Shown here piece after piece: positions 13,342 to 17,210 of a stretch of DNA of 17,210 nucleotides. Position 1 is the first letter of the stretch. Every line of letters starts with the position of its first letter. This DNA is from Scleromatobacter sp038208735. GTDB taxonomy: Bacteria; Pseudomonadota; Gammaproteobacteria; Burkholderiales; Burkholderiaceae_C. Location of the stretch: NCBI GenBank assembly GCA_038208735.1, contig JBBQYL010000106.1:1-17210 (forward strand), given 5' to 3'. The notes below the pieces were generated by a model. The model ran no database searches, was not told where the DNA came from, and saw only the letters and a list, made by a program, of their open reading frames with translations. The translations under genes were made by a program, and so were the position numbers.

Positions 13342-16300
13342 ATGAAGTTCACTGACCTCTTCATCCGCCGGCCCGTGCTGGCCGGCGTGATCAGCCTGCT
13401 GATCGTGGTACTGGGTCTGCGCTCGCTGTTCAGCCTGCCGGTCAACCAGTACCCCAAGACCCAGAACTCCGTCGTCACCATCTCCACCACCTACTACGGC
13501 GCCGACGCCGCCACGGTGGCCGGCTTCATCACGCAGCCGCTGGAGGGCGCCATCGCCCAGGCGCAGGGCATCGATTACCTGTCGTCATCCAGCGCCGCCG
13601 GCGTGTCCACGATCACCGCCACGCTGCGGCTGAACTACGACGCCAACCGCGCGCTGACGGAAATCAACACGCAGGTGAACTCGGTCAAGAACCAGTTGCC
13701 GGCGCAGGCGCAGGCACCGGTGCTGACGGTGGCCACTGGCCAGACCACCGACGCGATGTACATGGGCTTCTATAGCAAGGACCTGCCCACCAACAACGTT
13801 ACCGACTTCCTGCTCCGCTCCGTCAAGCCCAAGCTGGATTCCATCACGGGCGTGCAGACAGCCGAGTTGCTGGGCGCACGACAGTTCGCACTGCGCGCCT
13901 GGCTGGACGCCGACAAGATGGCAGCCCATGGCCTGACCGCCGCTGACGTCTCACAGGCCCTGACCACCAACAACTACCTTGCGGCTCTGGGTGCGTCCAA
14001 GGGGCAGATGGTCACCGTGCCGCTGACCGCCGGCACCGATCTGCACTCGCTCGACGAGTTCAAGCAACTGATCGTCAAGCAGCAGGGCGATTCGATCGTG
14101 CACCTGGAGGATGTGGCCAACGTCACGCTCGGCTCGGAGAACTACGACTTCAACGTCGCCTTCAGCGGCGTGCGCTCGGTGTTCATCGGTATCATGGTGG
14201 CGCCCGAGGCCAACCTCCTCGACGTGGCCAAGCGCGTGCGCTCGGCCTTTCCCGAGCTGCAGAACCAGTTGCCCACGGGCGTGACCGGCCAGATCGTCTA
14301 CGACTCCACCGACTTCATCAACACGTCCATATCGGAAGTGGTGAAGACGCTGCTCGAAGCGCTGGTGATCGTAGCCGTGGTGATCTACCTGTTCCTGGGC
14401 ACCTTCCGCGCGGTGCTGGTGCCGCTGGTGGCAATGCCGCTGTCGCTGATCGGCGCGTTCTTCATCATGCTGATGCTGGGCTACTCAATCAACCTGCTTA
14501 CGCTGCTGGCGCTGGTGCTGGCAATCGGGCTGGTCGTGGACGACGCCATCATCGTGGTGGAGAACGTCGACCGCCACATGAAGGAGGAAGGCAAGTCGCC
14601 GCTGCAGGCCTCGTTGATCGCCGCGCGCGAACTGGCCAGCCCCATCATCGCGATGGTGGTCGTGCTGATCGCCGTGTACGTGCCCATCGGCTTCCAGGGC
14701 GGCCTCACGGGCGCGCTGTTCACCGAGTTCGCGTTCACGCTGGCCGCCTCGGTATTCGTCTCGGGCGTCGTTGCGCTGACCCTGTCGCCAATGATGTGCG
14801 CGAAGATCTTCAGCTCGGACCAGGACAACGGCAAGTTCGCCAAGGCCATCGACAACGTCTTCGCGAAGGTGCACTCCACCTACACGCGCTGGCTGCGCAG
14901 CCTCCTGGGCACCTACCCTGTGCTCATATGGATGGGCGTGCTCCTTTTCGCGATGCTGGTGGCGATGTTCATGATGTCGCAGTCCGAGCTGGCGCCCGCC
15001 GAAGACCAGGGCATCGTGCTGGCCAAGCTCGACGGCGCGCCGAACGCGACGTCCGACCAGATGCAGACATACGCGCAGCAGGTGTTCGATGTTGCACACT
15101 CGCTCCCTGAGTACAAGCAGATGTTCCAGATCACCGGGGTTCCGACGGTCAACTCCGGTATCGGCGGCGTGCTGCTGAAGGACTGGGGCGATCGCAGCCG
15201 GAGCGCGGCGCAGGTCATGGGCGAGTTGCAGAACCGTTGGAACAAGATCGCGGGAGTGCACGTCGCCGCTTTCCAGTTCCCAGCGCTTCCAGGCTCGTCA
15301 GGCTTCCCGGTGCAGTTCGTCATCACCACCACGGAGCCGTTCGAGAACCTCAACACGGTCGCGCAACAAGTGATGGCCAAGGCCCAGGCTTCGCACAAGT
15401 TCTACTACATCGACCAGGATCTGAAGCTCGACGCACCCCAGGCCACCGTGGAAGTGGACCGCGAGAAGGTGGCGGCGCTGGGCATGACTCAGCAGGACGT
15501 CGGCCAGTCTCTGGGTGCGGCGCTGAGCGGCGGCTACGTCAACTACTTCTCCATCGCGGGTCGTTCGTACAAGGTGATCCCGCAGGTGCAGCAGGTGGAC
15601 CGACTGAACCCGTCTAACGTGCTGGACTTCTACATCAAGACGCCCAGCGCCGGCCTGATCCCGGCCAGCACGATCGCGTCGCTGAAATACACCGTGCAGC
15701 CCGAAGCCATCAACCGTTTCCAACAGCTGAATTCGGTGACGATCGGCGGCATCGGCGCGGGATCGCAGGGCGAGTCCCTGAAGTTCCTGTCAGACACTCT
15801 CAAGGAGGTCGCGCCCGCCGGCTACAACATCGACTACGCCGGCGAGTCGCGCATCTTCGCCAAGGAGTCGGGTGGCTTCGTGGTGACGCTGGCCTTCGCC
15901 GTCATCATCGTTTTCCTGGCGCTCGCCGCGCAGTTCGAGAGCTTCCGCGACCCGATCGTGATTCTTGTATCGGTGCCGCTGGCGCTTTTCGGAGCGGTCA
16001 TCTTCATCTTCCTGGGCTTCACCACCATCAACATCTACACCCAAGTGGGACTGGTGACGCTCATGGGGCTGATCTCGAAGCACGGGATCCTGATCGTCGA
16101 GGTGGCCAACAACGAGCAGAAGAAAGGCCTCTCCAAGCTCGAAGCCATCATCACGGCCACGGGCGTGCGGCTGCGCCCCATCCTGATGACCACGGCCGCG
16201 ATGGTATTCGGCGTGGTGCCGCTGGTGATCGCCTCCGGCGCCGGCGCCGCGGGCCGCCAGGCCATGGGCCTGGTGATCTTCACCGGCATGTCCATCGGCA

Positions 16301-16440
16301 CCCTCTTCACGCTGTTCGTGGTGCCCGCTTTCTACCTGCTGATCGGCTCGAACCACGAGAAGACCGCGGACGAGGACGCGGCGCTGGACGACGAGGCGCG
16401 CAAGATCGACGACGAGATGGCGCCGAAGCCGGCGCACTGA
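13342..16440 (+). CDS. RND multidrug efflux pump (HAE1 family inner-membrane permease)
   Basis: A full-length 1032-residue RND transporter with twelve predicted membrane helices and two large periplasmic loops. It starts MKFTDLFIRRPVLAGVISLL, typical of the family. The proton-relay residues are present: D400-D401 in GLVVDDAIIVVENV (helix 4) and K913 in LISKHGILIVEVANN (helix 10). Other signatures are FLGTFRAVLVPLVAMPLSLI at 351-370 and GVRLRPILMTTAAMVFG near the end. The overall pattern, with GIDYLSSSS in loop 1, resembles the MexI/VmeQ-like branch more than AcrB, but I would not name the substrate. The C-terminus is short and acidic. Its start lies ten bases after the adaptor stop with GAGG as ribosome binding site, and a strong terminator follows. 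Confidence 0.96.
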   Translation: MKFTDLFIRRPVLAGVISLLIVVLGLRSLFSLPVNQYPKTQNSVVTISTTYYGADAATVAGFITQPLEGAIAQAQGIDYLSSSSAAGVSTITATLRLNYDANRALTEINTQVNSVKNQLPAQAQAPVLTVATGQTTDAMYMGFYSKDLPTNNVTDFLLRSVKPKLDSITGVQTAELLGARQFALRAWLDADKMAAHGLTAADVSQALTTNNYLAALGASKGQMVTVPLTAGTDLHSLDEFKQLIVKQQGDSIVHLEDVANVTLGSENYDFNVAFSGVRSVFIGIMVAPEANLLDVAKRVRSAFPELQNQLPTGVTGQIVYDSTDFINTSISEVVKTLLEALVIVAVVIYLFLGTFRAVLVPLVAMPLSLIGAFFIMLMLGYSINLLTLLALVLAIGLVVDDAIIVVENVDRHMKEEGKSPLQASLIAARELASPIIAMVVVLIAVYVPIGFQGGLTGALFTEFAFTLAASVFVSGVVALTLSPMMCAKIFSSDQDNGKFAKAIDNVFAKVHSTYTRWLRSLLGTYPVLIWMGVLLFAMLVAMFMMSQSELAPAEDQGIVLAKLDGAPNATSDQMQTYAQQVFDVAHSLPEYKQMFQITGVPTVNSGIGGVLLKDWGDRSRSAAQVMGELQNRWNKIAGVHVAAFQFPALPGSSGFPVQFVITTTEPFENLNTVAQQVMAKAQASHKFYYIDQDLKLDAPQATVEVDREKVAALGMTQQDVGQSLGAALSGGYVNYFSIAGRSYKVIPQVQQVDRLNPSNVLDFYIKTPSAGLIPASTIASLKYTVQPEAINRFQQLNSVTIGGIGAGSQGESLKFLSDTLKEVAPAGYNIDYAGESRIFAKESGGFVVTLAFAVIIVFLALAAQFESFRDPIVILVSVPLALFGAVIFIFLGFTTINIYTQVGLVTLMGLISKHGILIVEVANNEQKKGLSKLEAIITATGVRLRPILMTTAAMVFGVVPLVIASGAGAAGRQAMGLVIFTGMSIGTLFTLFVVPAFYLLIGSNHEKTADEDAALDDEARKIDDEMAPKPAH

Positions 16441-16462
16441 GCGCGTCGACGCTGGAACGAAG

Positions 16463-16492
16463 AAGGGACTGCCTCGGCGGTCCCTTTTTTTT
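16463..16492 (+). terminator. Rho-independent terminator of the efflux operon
   Basis: AAGGGACTGC pairs with GCGGTCCCTT (one G-U pair) around a four-base loop, and the 3' arm runs into eight consecutive T residues. It begins 23 bases after the pump stop codon. Confidence 0.95.
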
Positions 16493-16594
16493 GGCCCGTC
16501 GCCGATCTGCGGGAACAGCGGCTTGCGCGGTGCGGCGAGCGGTGAGCGGCGACTCTCTTGAAGCGTGGGGAAGGAATTCGGAGCTGGCGCCTAC

Positions 16595-16985
16595 CTCGCT
16601 GGCGAGCGGCGGCTTGGCAGTCCAGCAGACAACATTCGCGGTGGCGGGAAGTCACGTCATTTTTAGGTGGTTGGCATCGGGGCAGGCCATCGAGGCCCGC
16701 CGATGCCCGCGACCAACCGCCCACACGCCGTCGAGCCTGACGCGAACTGCGGGCCACGCGCCTATGCGATGAAGGACGACGGGTGGCGGCCTCCCGTTGT
16801 CGAACACAACAAAGAACGCTGGCCTCGCGATTCGATGTTCGCGTCCGCCCCGCTGGCCGGCATGGATGGTGGCCGCGGGCATTGGCGCGGCCTCGATGGC
16901 CCGCCGATGCCGACAACCTCAAAATGAGGTCACGAACTTCGCCAGCGAATGTTGTCTGCCGAACTGCCAAGCCGGTGCCAGCGAG
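16595..16985. repeat. Large imperfect inverted-repeat element (MITE-like)
   Basis: The left arm (about 16595-16710) and the reverse complement of the right arm (about 16874-16985) align along their length at roughly four-fifths identity by eye with a few small gaps. The longest exact block is 15 bases: 16625-16639 (GCAGACAACATTCGC) against 16945-16959. The outer ends match exactly over CTCGCTGGC. A spacer of about 163 bases shows no convincing gene; short frames in it look like by-products of GC-rich sequence. Each arm also contains a smaller palindrome around GGCATCGG...CCGATGCC. The structure fits a non-autonomous mobile element or a large extragenic palindrome. No target-site duplication is evident. 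Bases 16493-16594 hold nothing I recognise. Confidence 0.6.
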
Positions 16986-16986
16986 C

Positions 16987-17209
16987 GGCGGCTGTGTCCC
17001 GTCGGGGCTGGCATTGAGGGGCGGCGCGCACCGGAGGGGTGGGGGCGGCGCGCGCAGCGCGCTTCGTGAACTGACTCGCGACAGTTGTTAGAGCGTAGCG
17101 CCGCAGGCGCGCAGCGAGTTCTGGCGCGCGCCCCCAGCCCGAGGAGCACAGCGAAGTCGAGCCGCAGGCGAGACCGCCCCGAAGCCAGCCCCGGCGGGAC
17201 GCAGCCGCC
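16987..17209. repeat. Second large inverted repeat, GC-rich
   Basis: The arm 16987-17024 (GGCGGCTGTGTCCCGTCGGG, then GCTGGC) matches the reverse complement of 17174-17209 with only a few differences. A second nested pair, GGGGGCGGCGCGCGC from 17041 and GGCGCGCGCCCCC at 17123-17135, lies inside. The loop contains CGCTGCG/CGCAGCG-like GC-rich words and no convincing reading frame. It abuts the previous element with a one-base gap and runs to the window edge, so its full extent is unknown. Confidence 0.55.
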
Positions 17210-17210
17210 G

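Noticed and set aside
16332..16970. Minus-strand 212-codon frame and several plus-strand frames across the inverted repeats
   Set aside because: They run through the terminator and through both repeat arms, are Arg-rich and have no recognisable domain. Similar short peptides on both strands simply reflect the inverted repeat.
16493..17210. CRISPR array or toxin-antitoxin module
   Set aside because: The repeats are inverted and not regularly spaced direct repeats, and no small gene pair is present.
1..17210. tRNA, rRNA or riboswitch
   Set aside because: I saw no cloverleaf with the T-loop consensus, no rRNA segment and no known riboswitch core, although a covariance-model scan would be more sensitive.

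Overview
The window looks like a chromosomal segment of a high-GC betaproteobacterium of the order Burkholderiales, most likely Comamonadaceae or a close relative such as Variovorax, Acidovorax or Ramlibacter. This rests on strong G/C bias at third codon positions, on the protein families present (DUF1841, an orphan ParA next to a MaoC hydratase, a TctD/TctE-type two-component pair, an RND pump with the outer-membrane gene first), and on GC-rich intergenic palindromes of a kind I associate with that family. The genus is inference.

Layout. Bases 1-171 hold the N-terminus of a radical SAM protein leaving the window on the minus strand. Bases 310-1008 (minus) encode an orphan NarL/LuxR-type response regulator. 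Bases 1009-3659 form a visibly less GC-biased accessory islet: a small phytanoyl-CoA dioxygenase-like protein (+), a probable broken or GTG-started hypothetical gene (-), a small probable lipoprotein (+), and a two-transmembrane protein with a pseudopilin-like C-terminal domain (+). The islet ends in a pair of REP-like hairpins. Bases 3660-4750 (minus) are a translationally coupled pair, an orphan ParA ATPase followed by a MaoC hot-dog hydratase. From 4829 to 16440 everything reads on the plus strand: a KefF-like quinone reductase and a KefC-like K+/H+ antiporter; an OmpR-type response regulator and its sensor kinase; a DUF1841 gene; and a tripartite RND efflux operon (outer-membrane lipoprotein, periplasmic adaptor, inner-membrane pump) closed by a strong intrinsic terminator. 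Bases 16493-17210 hold no convincing gene but contain two adjacent large imperfect inverted repeats.

How the parts work together. The Kef pair is a complete electrophile-protection module: the cytosolic flavoprotein assists a glutathione-gated K+ efflux channel. The two-component pair immediately downstream could respond to envelope or small-molecule signals, but its targets cannot be read from the sequence. The efflux operon is self-contained except for a regulator; a perfect 6-4-6 palindrome in its 277-base upstream region is the best operator candidate. The ParA-MaoC pair shares an ATGA stop/start and is divergent from the Kef pair.

I found no convincing undescribed multi-gene system. The items most worth a second look are the inverted-repeat element at 16595-16985 with its neighbour at 16987-17209, the ParA-MaoC coupling, the accessory islet with its pseudopilin-like membrane protein, and a hairpin that overlaps the likely ribosome binding site of the second response regulator.
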